Assembly: GCA_040772885.1 (NCBI GenBank)
Contig: JAXGXF010000002.1
Span: 218,536 to 282,535 of the forward strand
DNA: 64,000 nucleotides
DNA from: Pullichristensenella sp002068815
GTDB taxonomy: Bacteria; Bacillota; Clostridia; Christensenellales; Aristaeellaceae
Reading direction: 5' to 3'
In this document: in pieces, positions 1 through 8,589 of the stretch
Position numbering within the stretch: the stretch's first letter is position 1
Layout of the letters: every line of letters starts with the position of its first letter
The notes under the pieces: generated by a model
What the model saw: only the letters and a program-made list of their open reading frames with translations
Told to the model about the DNA's origin: nothing
Databases searched by the model: none
Made by a program: the position numbers and the translations under genes

Positions 1-286
1 CCGCGGGCTCCTCCGGGGCCTTCGTCAATCTTCGCGGCGGCGCCCCGGGCGCGGGGCGCGAGGGGGCGGGGCGGACCGGCCTTTCGGCCGGCTTCTCCTC
101 CGGCACGTCCGCGGCCGGCTCCGGGGCGCGCTCGGCGCGCCTTTGCTCGTCCTTCGGGCGGCCGAACAGCAGGCGCTCGATCTCGTCGCCCGCGGGCGCC
201 TTCTCGGGCGTCCCCAGCGGCATCCCGCAGAAGCCGCAGAACAGCCTGTCCTCCGAATTCTTCTTTCCGCAGTGCGCGCAATTCAC
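1..286 (-). CDS. zinc-ribbon protein, N-terminal part (runs off left edge)
   Basis: Translation begins at a GTG (286-284) six bases behind an AGGGGGG ribosome site and stays open to the left window edge, giving 95 visible residues. Two CxxC pairs at residues 3-6 (CAHC) and 17-20 (CGFC) form a classic short zinc ribbon, followed by a Pro/Ala/Glu-rich linker that looks disordered. Such ribbons often sit at the N terminus of small membrane or regulatory proteins in Clostridia, but the rest lies outside the window, so no function is assigned. It is the fifth gene of the minus-strand operon that starts with the methyltransferase; only 11 bases separate it from the gene upstream. Confidence 0.75.
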   Translation of the reverse strand, partial: MNCAHCGKKNSEDRLFCGFCGMPLGTPEKAPAGDEIERLLFGRPKDEQRRAERAPEPAADVPEEKPAERPVRPAPSRPAPGAPPRRLTKAPEEPA

Positions 287-297
287 GCTGTTCCCCC

Positions 298-1125
298 CTA
301 TTCGAGGCCGCGCATGTATTCGTAGTCGGGATCGCCGTAGAACTCCCGCTCGACCGTCACCTCGCCGCCGAGCGCCTCGATCGCGTTGCGGATCTCCATG
401 TACTCGAAATACGTCAGGTCGCTCATCGGGAGCAGCTTCTGCATCGGCTCGATCGCCCGCGCGTCCCCGAGCCTCCCCAGCAGGTTCGCGGCGAACGCGC
501 GCTGTTCAGGGTTGTTGACGAGCATATCCCGCATATGGATATAGATGCGATTGTCGCCCGGAAAGTTGCATAGAATTTCCAAAATCAGCATTTTTGCGTA
601 CTCGGACGCGCCCTCGTAGCCCTCGAGCAGCGTTTGGCGTACGGGAGCGCCCGCCGCCTCCTCGAGCGCCTCCGCCGCGCGCTCCGCGAGATCGGACGAA
701 TCCGGCGCCCTGAGCACGATGTCCGCCGCGAGCCGCTCGGTGCGCTCCGGCGCAATCTCCAGCAAAAGCGACAGCGCGTGCTCGCGCGCCTCCTCCGGCT
801 TTCCCGCGTCAAAGAGCAGCCCTTCGAGCGCCGGCGCCGCCGCCTCCCCGAGCGCCTCGAACCGCTCCAGAAGCAAATCCGGCACGTCGACGCGCGCGCG
901 GGCGTATTCCTCGAGCGACGCGATCAATTCCTCCGGCGCGGACATCCGGAGGAACCACTGTCTGGGCGAGATGCCGTTCAACCGCGCGTCCGGGGCCTCC
1001 GCCCACTCCTCGTACGCGACGTCCAGAAGCGCCTCGGCCGCGTCCTCGCCGATCTCCCCCGCCGCGCTGAGCTTCTTCGCGAACGCCCGGCGGAACATCC
1101 CGTCAAAGTCCATCGGGTTCGCCAT
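298..1125 (-). CDS. HEAT-repeat-like protein, function unknown
   Basis: A 275-residue acidic, Leu/Ala/Glu-rich helical protein. The C-terminal part (about residues 190-250) has a recognisable HEAT-type pair with GRLGDARAIEPMQKLL followed by an EYMEIRNAIEALGG helix, so it probably forms an alpha-solenoid scaffold. No catalytic motif is visible. The first in-frame ATG at 1131 directly abuts the GGAGGAGG ribosome site, so the ATG at 1125, six bases further on, is the better start. The 5' end overlaps the 3' end of the TPR gene by about 20 bases, which implies translational coupling. The two helical-repeat proteins and Hsp33 are probably co-expressed; any shared role is inference. Confidence 0.7.
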   Translation of the reverse strand: MANPMDFDGMFRRAFAKKLSAAGEIGEDAAEALLDVAYEEWAEAPDARLNGISPRQWFLRMSAPEELIASLEEYARARVDVPDLLLERFEALGEAAAPALEGLLFDAGKPEEAREHALSLLLEIAPERTERLAADIVLRAPDSSDLAERAAEALEEAAGAPVRQTLLEGYEGASEYAKMLILEILCNFPGDNRIYIHMRDMLVNNPEQRAFAANLLGRLGDARAIEPMQKLLPMSDLTYFEYMEIRNAIEALGGEVTVEREFYGDPDYEYMRGLE

Positions 1126-2803
1126 CGGCATCCTCCTCCATCGCGTCGGCCATCCGCTGCGCGTAGTAGACGGTCCTGCGGAACGGGCTCCCGAACTGGC
1201 GGCAGAGCTTGCGAAACGACGGCTTCTCGCCGCGCATCGACAGATAGCAGTACAAGAGCGCCGCGGCGTAGGCGGGAATCCTGTCCCGCGTGCAGAACAC
1301 CATCTGCCGGGAGCTCAGCGCCTTGAGCATGATCAGCGCGAGCGCGGTCGTCGCCGTGACGCCGTACTCGTCCTCGAGCACTTCCGAGGCGTACTTCACC
1401 GCCTGCCGGAAGCCGATCGGCAATCGGTCGAGCGTCGGCTCGGGGTCGGGCAACAGCCCGTCGCGCTCGTCGATGCTCGGCGGCAGCAATTTCCCCATGT
1501 CCGCGCCGCGCATCCGGAGCAGCATCAGCGCGTTGAGCTTCAGCTCATACGCGATCTCCGGCCGCATGAACACCTCGCGCAGCGTCCCCTCGGCCTCCTC
1601 GTCCTTCAGCGCCGCCAGCGCCGTGATCGACGCGCGGCGGAACTGCGCGTTGTCGACCGTCAGGCACCACTTGAGCAGCGCGCGGAACTTCTTGTCCTCC
1701 TGCCAGACGCGCTCGAGCTCGTTGTAGTGCCTTGAGAGAGTGTCCGCGACGTATGAGAGCCGCCGAACCGCCTCGTCCTTGGGCACCTGGTACGCGTAGT
1801 CCGGCGGCGGATTCTTCAGGTTTCCCGCGGCCGCCGCGTCCATGTAGTAGCCGGCGATCGTGTCCTCCGGGTCGATGCGCAGTATCCGCGCCCAGAACTT
1901 CATCGCCTGCTTTTCCTGCGCCCCCGTGCGGATCAGCGCGACCGCGCGTATGTGCAGAAGCTGCCGGTCATAGGGCGTCTCCTGCATCGAGAGCCTGGCG
2001 CACTCACCGACCTCCTTGTGCATGGAGAGTTCGCCCAGCGTGTAGATCAGCATGCGCATCTCGATGCCCGTCGGGCGCATCGACATCGCCTTCAGGGCCA
2101 TCTGCCGGCTCTTTCTTCCCATGTCGGCCATGTGGTACATCTGCGCGACGACGCAGATCGCGCGCACAGACGCGACCTCCGCCTCGGTCGCCATCCGCGC
2201 CTGCTGCAGCGCCTCCTTGCGCATGCCGAGCAACTCCAGCGCCGTCGCGTACAGCGCCCGTATCTCGCTGCGCGCGGGCTCCAATCCGAGGCTCCTTTCA
2301 AACAGCCGCGCGGCCGCGCGGAAGTCCTCCTCCTTCATGCGCTCGCAGGCCAAATCTGCGACGCGCGCGGCGCGGTACGATCGCCGGTTCAGCGGGCGCG
2401 AGAGCATCTCGTAGAACTGCAGTTCGTCGGTGATCCTGCGCACCTCGTCGGCGTGCACGCCGTGCGGGTCGAGCCCCTTGTAGCGCCGCAGCGCCCGCTT
2501 CGCGCCGGGGATGTCGCTCGCCGAGAGCAGGTTGAGCGCAAGGCCGTAGTAGCACTCGGTCGGCGCGTCGCGGTCGGAGAGCATGTCCAAGAGCAGCCGG
2601 TTCGACTGCGAGAGACAGCCCATCTCGCTCAGCAATTCGGCGAGATCGAGCTTGTATTCGTCGTTGTTCGGGGAGTGCTCGACCGCGCGCCGAAGAAGCT
2701 CCAGCGCGTCCACGACGTTGTTGTCGCGCCGGTTCTTCATCGCGCGGTGGTGCACGTATGCCGCGCTCCTGTCAAAGGGCACGACCTTCGGGTCAAAGTT
2801 CAT
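1103..2803 (-). CDS. TPR-repeat protein with helical C-terminal domain
   Basis: 566 residues starting MNFDPKVVPFDR, with a GGAGG site 6 bases before the ATG at 2803. The N-terminal two thirds carry tetratricopeptide-like helix pairs (for example DALELLRRAVEHSPNNDEY near residue 33 and AARLFERSLGLEPARSEIRA near residue 165). Residues 400-460 resemble HEAT repeats, and the last 100 residues contain a compact helical segment (PSFRKLCRQFGSPFRRTVYY) that has the look of a helix-turn-helix or cyclin-type fold. No signal peptide or membrane segment is present, so it is cytoplasmic. The start overlaps the Hsp33 stop as ATGA, indicating coupled translation. A regulatory scaffold is plausible, but the function is unknown. 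Confidence 0.75.
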   Translation of the reverse strand: MNFDPKVVPFDRSAAYVHHRAMKNRRDNNVVDALELLRRAVEHSPNNDEYKLDLAELLSEMGCLSQSNRLLLDMLSDRDAPTECYYGLALNLLSASDIPGAKRALRRYKGLDPHGVHADEVRRITDELQFYEMLSRPLNRRSYRAARVADLACERMKEEDFRAAARLFERSLGLEPARSEIRALYATALELLGMRKEALQQARMATEAEVASVRAICVVAQMYHMADMGRKSRQMALKAMSMRPTGIEMRMLIYTLGELSMHKEVGECARLSMQETPYDRQLLHIRAVALIRTGAQEKQAMKFWARILRIDPEDTIAGYYMDAAAAGNLKNPPPDYAYQVPKDEAVRRLSYVADTLSRHYNELERVWQEDKKFRALLKWCLTVDNAQFRRASITALAALKDEEAEGTLREVFMRPEIAYELKLNALMLLRMRGADMGKLLPPSIDERDGLLPDPEPTLDRLPIGFRQAVKYASEVLEDEYGVTATTALALIMLKALSSRQMVFCTRDRIPAYAAALLYCYLSMRGEKPSFRKLCRQFGSPFRRTVYYAQRMADAMEEDADGEPDGL

Positions 2804-3687
2804 TCGCTCCTCCGATTCAAAGCATATTCCAAGAGGGCCGAGAGCTCCTCCTCCGTGAAGCGGTAGCGCCGGTCGCAGAAGTGGCAATCCACCTCGGCGC
2901 CGTGCTGCTCCGAGATCATGTCGCCGAGCTCCTCGCGCCCGAGCGATATCAGCGCGCGCTCGACGCGCTCGCGCGAGCAGTCGCAGCGGTACGCCGGGCG
3001 GATTTCCTTGAGCACCTCCGGCTCGAGGTGCCCGAGCAACTGCCAAACCGCGCCTGTCAAATGGTACTCGCGCATCGTCGCCGAGATGTCCATGAACATG
3101 CCTGCGCTCGCCTCGATCGAGCGGATCGCGCTCTCGCCCGCGCCGGGCATCAACTGCACGATCAGCCCTCCGGCCGCCTCGACCTTTTCCCCGACGAGCA
3201 CGCCGAGCGCGACGAGCGAGGGCACCTGCTCCGACGCCGTGAAGTACATCGCGAAGTCCTCCGCGATCTCGCCGGAGGCGAGGTTCACCTGCCCGACGTA
3301 CGGCTCCCGGAGCCCCAAATCCTTGATCACGGTCAGCTTGCCTCCCTTTCCGACCGCCGCGCCGACCGGCAGCTTCTCCCCGGCGCGCGGAAGCTCGACA
3401 TCCGGATTCTCGACGTAGCCCTTGACCGAGCCGTCGCTCTTTCCGACCGCGAGCACCGTCCCGATCGGGCCGCCGCCCTTGATCGAAACCGTCACGCTCT
3501 CGAGCGCGCCCTTCTGCATCGTGCCCAGCATCGAGGTCGCCATCAAGGTCCTTCCGAGCGCCGCGGTCGCCGTCCGGGACAATCCGTGCAGCGCGCGCGC
3601 CCGGTCGACCATCTGCGTCCCCTCGATCAGCATCGCCCTCGCCTGCCCGCCCATGAGCGATATGTGAAGCATTCCGTCCGAATCCAT
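2800..3687 (-). CDS. hslO: Hsp33 redox-regulated holdase chaperone
   Basis: 295 residues, the normal length for Hsp33. The C-terminal redox switch is complete: C235-x-C237 (CDC) and C268-x-x-C271 (CHFC) form the zinc site that is released on oxidative unfolding, turning the protein into an ATP-independent holdase in the cytoplasm. The N-terminal domain keeps the family pattern, with VSIKGGGPIGTVLA near residue 68 and SGEIAEDFAMYF near residue 137. A GGGAGGAACAG site precedes the ATG at 3687. It lies 10 bases downstream of the methyltransferase gene and overlaps the TPR gene by 4 bases, so the genes form one transcription unit. Confidence 0.96.
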   Translation of the reverse strand: MDSDGMLHISLMGGQARAMLIEGTQMVDRARALHGLSRTATAALGRTLMATSMLGTMQKGALESVTVSIKGGGPIGTVLAVGKSDGSVKGYVENPDVELPRAGEKLPVGAAVGKGGKLTVIKDLGLREPYVGQVNLASGEIAEDFAMYFTASEQVPSLVALGVLVGEKVEAAGGLIVQLMPGAGESAIRSIEASAGMFMDISATMREYHLTGAVWQLLGHLEPEVLKEIRPAYRCDCSRERVERALISLGREELGDMISEQHGAEVDCHFCDRRYRFTEEELSALLEYALNRRSE

Positions 3688-3697
3688 CTGTTCCTCC

Positions 3698-4444
3698 CTA
3701 TGCCCTTCGCGCCAGAAAGTGCAAACGCTCCTCGCCCTCGGCCGGAGGCGCGAACGTCCGGTCGCCGAATACCTCTATGCCCGAAAAGCCCTCTTCCCGG
3801 AGCAGCCTGACGAGCTCTTCCTCGCCGTGCGCGCGCTGCACGTGCTCCTCCTGAAACCTGCGGTACCGGCCGTCCGCCTCGCGCACGAAGAACGTCACGT
3901 CCATCCTGATCAAATGCCGCTCCGCGTCGAGCCGGTTTTCCCAGAGATAGGCGATTTCGTCCCTCTCCTCGCCGAAAAACGCGTTCCCGAGGCGGACCTC
4001 CAGCTTGTGCCGCGACGAGATGTCGAACGCCAGCGCGCCGCCGGGCCGTATCGCCCGGCGCGCCGCGCGGAAGAACGCGCGCAGCCTCTCCTCGGTCAGC
4101 AAATAGTTCACGCCGTCGCAGGCCGCGACGACCGCGTCGACCGGCCTCGGGACGGACAGATCGCAGATGTCCTGCCGGACGAGCATCGCGCTCTCGCCGG
4201 CCCGGCGGAACTTCTCCGCCGCGCGCCGAAGCATCGCCTCGGAGAGGTCCGCGCCGGTCACGCGCGCGCCGAGCTTCGCAAACTCGAGCGCCATCGAGCC
4301 GGTCCCGCAGCCCGCGTCGTATACCGTCCCGGGCGAGACGCCCGCGCGGCCGAGCAGCGCCCGGTAATACTCTGCCCATTTCGGATAATCGAAATCGTCC
4401 ATCATGGCGTCGTACACGTCCGCGAGCGCGCCGTACGGCTGCAT
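3698..4444 (-). CDS. class I SAM-dependent methyltransferase
   Basis: 248 residues. It has the class I SAM-binding motif VYDAGCGTGSMALEFA (about residues 40-55), then the acidic ribose-contacting residue in VTGADLSEAMLRRA, and the VDAVVAACDGVNYL segment typical of motif III. It belongs to the large Methyltransf_25/11 group found in Clostridia (YqeM-like); substrate unknown. The ATG at 4453 abuts the GGGAGGG ribosome site, so the ATG at 4444, nine bases downstream (MQPYGALADVYDAM), is preferred. It is the first gene of the Hsp33 operon, with a good promoter at 4470-4498. Confidence 0.85.
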   Translation of the reverse strand: MQPYGALADVYDAMMDDFDYPKWAEYYRALLGRAGVSPGTVYDAGCGTGSMALEFAKLGARVTGADLSEAMLRRAAEKFRRAGESAMLVRQDICDLSVPRPVDAVVAACDGVNYLLTEERLRAFFRAARRAIRPGGALAFDISSRHKLEVRLGNAFFGEERDEIAYLWENRLDAERHLIRMDVTFFVREADGRYRRFQEEHVQRAHGEEELVRLLREEGFSGIEVFGDRTFAPPAEGEERLHFLARRA

Positions 4445-4469
4445 AAATCGCATCCCTCCCCATTTTATT

Positions 4470-4498
4470 ATTTTACCACACGCGCCCCGCGTTTGCAA
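4470..4498 (-). promoter_or_regulatory. sigma-A-type promoter of the methyltransferase-hslO operon
   Basis: Minus strand: TTGCAA (4498-4493), 17-base spacer, TAAAAT (4475-4470), with TGG directly before the -10 as an extended -10 element. The predicted start point leaves a leader of roughly 20 bases. Confidence 0.65.
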
Positions 4499-4595
4499 CA
4501 GATGCTATAACCGAAAGCTAACCGAATCCGCCCGGCAGCGCCCGCGGAAAACCGGTATAATGAGCCTACCCTATTATGGACGGAGGATGCCCGCG

Positions 4596-5243
4596 ATGAA
4601 ACACAATTGCGTGATCTTCGACCTCGACGGAACGCTGCTCGACACGCTCGAGGATTTGCGGGACGCCGTCAACGCCGCGCTTGCGGCCCGCGGGCACGCG
4701 CCGCGCTCGATCGACGAGGTGCGGCTGTTCGTCGGAAACGGCGTCATGAAGCTGATCGAGCGCGCGGTTCCCGAAGGCACGCCCGCGTCCGGGATCGCGG
4801 AGATCGCCGCCGACTTCCGGCGCCGCTACGACAAAGCGATCAACGTAAAGACGCGCCCGTATCCCGGCATCCTCGAATTGCTTCAAAGGCTCCGCGCCGC
4901 GGGCGTCAAAATCTGCGTCAACTCGAACAAGTACGACCCGGCCGTGCGGCTCCTCTGCGAGGCGCACTTCTCCGGGCTCTACGACGTCGCCGTCGGCGAA
5001 TCCGCCACCATCCCGAAAAAGCCGTCTCCGGCCGGCGTCGAATATCTCCTCTCCGCCGTCGGCGCAAAAAAAAGCGACGCCGTATACGTCGGCGACAGCT
5101 CCGTCGATTTCGAAACCGCGAAAAACGCCGAAGTGCCGTTCGCGTGGGTATCGTGGGGCTTCCGCAGGCCGTCCGAGATGCCGGAGGTTCCGCCGCTCCG
5201 CTTCGACGACGCCGGGCGGCTCTCCGATTATCTGCTCGATTGA
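4596..5243 (+). CDS. HAD-family hydrolase, phosphoglycolate phosphatase-like
   Basis: 215 residues with all four HAD motifs: motif I FDLDGTLLDT (nucleophile Asp near residue 9), motif II CVNSNK, motif III lysine in IPKKPSP and motif IV GDSSVDFETAKNA. The helical cap between motifs I and II, about residues 17-85, makes it a subfamily IA enzyme like Gph or PpaX, acting on a small phosphorylated metabolite in the cytosol; the substrate cannot be read from sequence. The ATG at 4587 lies inside the ribosome site (GGAGGATG), so the ATG at 4596 is used. A TATAAT at 4556-4561 may be its -10; no clear -35 is visible. It converges on the histidine kinase gene. Confidence 0.88.
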   Translation: MKHNCVIFDLDGTLLDTLEDLRDAVNAALAARGHAPRSIDEVRLFVGNGVMKLIERAVPEGTPASGIAEIAADFRRRYDKAINVKTRPYPGILELLQRLRAAGVKICVNSNKYDPAVRLLCEAHFSGLYDVAVGESATIPKKPSPAGVEYLLSAVGAKKSDAVYVGDSSVDFETAKNAEVPFAWVSWGFRRPSEMPEVPPLRFDDAGRLSDYLLD

Positions 5244-5249
5244 CCCGTT

Positions 5250-5278
5250 CCCCTCCGGATCTGTCCGGAGGGGATTTT
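5250..5278. terminator. hairpin terminator between convergent genes
   Basis: Perfect 10-bp stem CCCCTCCGGA/TCCGGAGGGG with a TCTG loop (5250-5273), followed on the plus strand by ATTTT. It separates the HAD gene from the histidine kinase, and the stem could serve both directions, but only the plus side has a T-run. Confidence 0.7.
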
Positions 5279-7082
5279 ACGCGGACTTCTTCAGCGTGAA
5301 GAAAAACTCCGATCCCCCGCCCGTCCTCGCGTTGACGCCGATCTCGCCGCCCATCAGCTCCACGACGAGCTTCGCGACCGCGAGGCCGAGCCCGGTGCCC
5401 GAGGTGCGCATGCGGCTCTTGTCGGCCTTGTAGAATCGCTCCCAGATGAACGGCAAATCCTTGGGTTCTATGCCGACGCCGGTGTCGACGACGCCGACGC
5501 GGACGATGTCCCGCTCGTCGCGCGCGTAGACGGTCACGCTGCCGCCCGCGGGCGTGAAGCCGAGCGCGTTGTCGATGAATATGATCAGCACCTGCAGTAT
5601 CCTGTCCTCGTTCCCGATGCACGTAAGCGCCGAGCTGCCGGTGTCGGCCGTGAGCGATATGCCCGCGTCGTCGGCCATGTTCTTCATCCGGCGCACGGCC
5701 GCGTCGACGATGCCGCGCAGCTCCAGTTCCTCCATCTCGAGCGCGACCCGGCCGTCCTGCAGACGCGACATGTCGAGCATCTCGCGCACGAGCTTTTCGA
5801 GCCTGAGCGTCTCCTGGTAGATGACTCGGTAGCACTCCGACCGCTCCTCGTCGGTGTCGATATAGCCGTCCATCAGCGGCTCGACCATGCCGCGGATGCC
5901 GGTCAGCGGCGTCCGGAGCTCGTGCGATATGTTCGCCACGTAGTCGCGCCGAAGCTGCTCGAGCCGCTCGGACTCGCTGACGTCCTGTATCAGGCACACC
6001 GCGCCGATCGTCTCGCCCCTCTCGTCGAACAGCGGCGACGCGGTCGCGGCGACCTTCCGCCCCGACGGGCTCTGCCAGCCGGCGCGAAGCCGCTCGCCGC
6101 AGCGCACGCACTCCTCGAGCAATTTTTGCAGCGCCCGGAAGCCGTCGGTGTCCTCGACGCCCGGGTGGTCGGGGTTCCCGGCCTCCATCAATTCCCAGAA
6201 CGCCTGGTTCCTGTGCACGCCCTCGAGCCTCGCGTTGACCGCGATGATGCCCTCGCCGATCGAGCCGATGATCAATTCCAGCTTGTCGCGCTCCTCGCGC
6301 AGCCGCCGGATGACGTCCGAGAGCCTGGCCGACAGCGTGTTCAGCGTGTTCCCGAGCTCGCCCAATTCGTCGTGGTTCGGGATCGAGATGTGCGCGCCCA
6401 ATTCGCCCTCCGCGATGCGCCGGGCGACCTGCGTGAGCCTGCGGATCGGGTTTGTCAGGACCTGCGTCAATTTGAGCGCGACCGCGACCGCGAACATCAC
6501 CGTGACGAGCGCGGTCATGATCAGCAGCATCTGCAGAAACTTCGTGAGGCTTCGTATCTGCGCGACCGGCTGCGCGAGGATCACGCCGCCGATGACCTTG
6601 CCCTCGACGTTCCGGACCGGCGTGCCGGCGAACAGGATCACGCCCGACGCGAACTCGAACTGGCGTATGTCGGCGACGGTCTCGCCGCTGAACATCCGGG
6701 ATACGAACTGCTGGTCGATCGCGCTGATGATCTCGGTGCGCGTGAACTCCCCGCCGCCGGGCGGCGCGTCGGCCTGCGTGCCGATGTGCGTCAGGACGAA
6801 GCTGCGGTTCACGTAGAGCACCATAGAGCTCGTCAGGTTCTGGAACTGGTCGATCGTCCTCCTGTCGGGCAGCAGGAGCTCCGGCCCCTTCTGCACCTCA
6901 TACGAGGCGATGTACTCGGCCTGCTTAACGAGCCCCTCGATCGCCTTGTCCTGCACGAAGCGGAAGCTCAGGGCGTACGCCAGCACGCACGCGAACACGA
7001 TCGCGAACAGCGCCAGCGCCGCGTGGCTGATCAGCGTCTTCGCCCCGATCGTCCACGACCGGTAGCGCCATCTCTCGGTCAT
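5277..7082 (-). CDS. membrane sensor histidine kinase (HAMP-PAS-HisKA)
   Basis: 601 residues in PhoR/ResE/WalK-like order: membrane segment 19-40, an extracytoplasmic sensor of about 140 residues, membrane segment 182-204, HAMP 205-260, a PAS domain about 265-370, HisKA with phospho-accepting H387 (ANISHELRTPLTG), and an ATPase domain with an N-box FIDNALGFTP, DTGVGI and GTGLGLAVAK. It autophosphorylates and passes phosphate to the response regulator encoded three bases upstream. The N-box has Gly-Phe where many kinases have Lys-Phe, still within family range. The PAS domain suggests intracellular sensing in addition to the external domain; the ligand is unknown. Confidence 0.93.
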   Translation of the reverse strand: MTERWRYRSWTIGAKTLISHAALALFAIVFACVLAYALSFRFVQDKAIEGLVKQAEYIASYEVQKGPELLLPDRRTIDQFQNLTSSMVLYVNRSFVLTHIGTQADAPPGGGEFTRTEIISAIDQQFVSRMFSGETVADIRQFEFASGVILFAGTPVRNVEGKVIGGVILAQPVAQIRSLTKFLQMLLIMTALVTVMFAVAVALKLTQVLTNPIRRLTQVARRIAEGELGAHISIPNHDELGELGNTLNTLSARLSDVIRRLREERDKLELIIGSIGEGIIAVNARLEGVHRNQAFWELMEAGNPDHPGVEDTDGFRALQKLLEECVRCGERLRAGWQSPSGRKVAATASPLFDERGETIGAVCLIQDVSESERLEQLRRDYVANISHELRTPLTGIRGMVEPLMDGYIDTDEERSECYRVIYQETLRLEKLVREMLDMSRLQDGRVALEMEELELRGIVDAAVRRMKNMADDAGISLTADTGSSALTCIGNEDRILQVLIIFIDNALGFTPAGGSVTVYARDERDIVRVGVVDTGVGIEPKDLPFIWERFYKADKSRMRTSGTGLGLAVAKLVVELMGGEIGVNARTGGGSEFFFTLKKSA

Positions 7083-7085
7083 TCG

Positions 7086-7790
7086 TCATTCCCCGATCTC
7101 AAAGCGGTAGCCCACGCCCCAGACGGTCTTGATATCCCAGCCGTTTCCTTCCTGGCAGAGCTTCGCGCGGATGCGCTTGATGTGGCTGTCGACGGCGCGC
7201 GTGTCGCCCAAAAAGTCGTAGCCCCAGATGCTCTGCAGAAGGTGCTCGCGGCTGAAGACCATGCCCGGGTTGTTCGCGAGCGTCCAGATGATCTCGATCT
7301 CCTTGGGCGTGCACGGGACGAGCTTTCCGTTGAGCTTCACCGTGAACGCGCTCATGTCGATGTCGAGGTTTTCGATGACCAGGTGCGAGGCCTTCCCCGA
7401 GTCCTTCATCTCGTGCATCCGGCGAAGCACCGCCTTCACGCGCGCGAGCACCTCGCGGGGGCTGAAGGGCTTTGTGATGTAGTCGTCCGCGCCCAATTCA
7501 AGGCCCAACAGCTTGTCGAACTCCTCGCCCTTTGCCGTCAGCATGATGATCGGCAGGTTCGTCTCCTTGCGGATCTCGCGGCACACCATCAAGCCGTCCA
7601 TCTTGGGCATCATGATGTCGAGCAGCACGATGTCCGGCCGCGCCTTGCGCACGTGCTCGATCGCCTCCTGCCCGTCGTAGGCCGAGATCATCTGGTAGCC
7701 TTCCCTGCGGAAATACGTATTGAGCGACTGGTGGACGTTGATGTCGTCGTCCGCCACGAGTATTCTGTATCCCGAGCGGTATTCCTCCAT
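7086..7790 (-). CDS. OmpR/PhoB-family response regulator
   Basis: 234 residues. The receiver domain has the acidic cluster D14-D16, phospho-acceptor D58 (LLDIMMPKMDG), and K107 (YITKPF). It is followed by a winged-helix DNA-binding domain ending IKTVWGVGYRFE. The ATG at 7790 sits 7 bases after a GGAGGG site and gives the standard MEEYRSGYRILVADDD start. It is cotranscribed with its kinase (3-base gap). Direct repeats in its own leader (7839-7860) could be an autoregulatory site. Confidence 0.95.
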   Translation of the reverse strand: MEEYRSGYRILVADDDINVHQSLNTYFRREGYQMISAYDGQEAIEHVRKARPDIVLLDIMMPKMDGLMVCREIRKETNLPIIMLTAKGEEFDKLLGLELGADDYITKPFSPREVLARVKAVLRRMHEMKDSGKASHLVIENLDIDMSAFTVKLNGKLVPCTPKEIEIIWTLANNPGMVFSREHLLQSIWGYDFLGDTRAVDSHIKRIRAKLCQEGNGWDIKTVWGVGYRFEIGE

Positions 7791-7838
7791 GCGAGCACCC
7801 TCCCTTGGCGTTGGTGAAAAAAGGATAGCATCTTTCCT

Positions 7839-7860
7839 TGGCAAATCCGTGGCAAAATTC
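7839..7860. promoter_or_regulatory. 11-bp direct repeat, possible response-regulator box
   Basis: TGGCAAATCCG followed immediately by TGGCAAAATTC, an 11-bp period that matches how PhoB/OmpR-type dimers bind head to tail. It lies in the leader between the promoter at 7902-7930 and the regulator start. Binding by this regulator is inference. Confidence 0.35.
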
Positions 7861-7901
7861 CGCTTTCCAGAAAAACAGCGCCTTTTTGACCGCTTGCTTC
7901 C

Positions 7902-7930
7902 ATTATACCACACAAACGCGGCATGCGCAA
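7902..7930 (-). promoter_or_regulatory. promoter of the two-component operon
   Basis: Minus strand TTGCGC (7930-7925), 17-base spacer, TATAAT (7907-7902), with an extended -10 TGG. The -35 lies in one arm of an inverted repeat, ATGCGCAA (7923-7930) and TTGCGCAT (7946-7953), separated by 15 bases. The gap between the divergent genes (7791-8001) holds no open frame. Confidence 0.6.
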
Positions 7931-8001
7931 TTTTCCATTCATACTTTGCGCATCGCGGCACAAAATACGCTCGACGGATTTTCAACCGGAGCGTGAGCGC
8001 C

Positions 8002-8589
8002 ATGGAAAAAAATCTTCGGTCGCTGAACGGCCTTCCGGTGGTTCTCTCCGGCAGGAAGCTGGGCCGCGTCGTGCAGGCGTCGGTCTCCGAGGACTTCATG
8101 CAGATGGAGGGGATTTGGGTCGACGCCGGACTTTCCGGAACGCGGTTTATTCCCTCAGAGGCGATACAGGTCCTGGGTGAGGTTTCCGTAACGGTTGATT
8201 CGCCAGGGAAGCGCCTGCGCATGCGCGAGCGCCCGCTGTTCCGGCGCGTGGTAACCACCGACGGCGCGAGGCTCGGCGCGGTCGTCGGGGCGACGGTGGA
8301 CGACATGAGCTTTCAAATCTGTTCCCTGATCGTCTCCACCGGTCTCTTCGACGACCTGTTCCGCGGAAGGTTGAAAATCCGTCGCTTTCAGGCGAGCCTC
8401 GCCGACGGCGAGGTCATCGTCGACACGAAGATAAGGGAGGGAGACTTCTATGAGGGGCGGAATGATCAAGGGACTGATTACGGGCGCGCTGGTGGGCAGC
8501 GCGGCGGCGACGGTCTTCGGCATCATGAACTGGAGGACGGAGCGCAAATGGTACCAGCAGGCGCAGCGAATAAGCAACAAAATGGTTAG
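8002..8589 (+). CDS. PRC-barrel domain protein, C terminus possibly frameshifted
   Basis: The first 150 residues look like two PRC-barrel units (RSLNGLPVVLSGRKLGRV; then VVTTDGARLGAVVGATVDD), a small beta-barrel seen in YlmC-type and sporulation-associated proteins of Firmicutes. The next 46 residues (from about 8450) are Gly/Gln/Arg-rich, unlike a folded domain, and run in another frame over a small gene starting at 8450. A one-base change would place a TGA at 8451-8453, producing the usual ATGA junction. The protein may really end near residue 150. The visible start is the ATG at 8002; GGAGCGTGAGC precedes it. It is first in the PRC/small-protein/AI-2E cluster typical of Clostridia. Confidence 0.7.
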   Translation: MEKNLRSLNGLPVVLSGRKLGRVVQASVSEDFMQMEGIWVDAGLSGTRFIPSEAIQVLGEVSVTVDSPGKRLRMRERPLFRRVVTTDGARLGAVVGATVDDMSFQICSLIVSTGLFDDLFRGRLKIRRFQASLADGEVIVDTKIREGDFYEGRNDQGTDYGRAGGQRGGDGLRHHELEDGAQMVPAGAANKQQNG

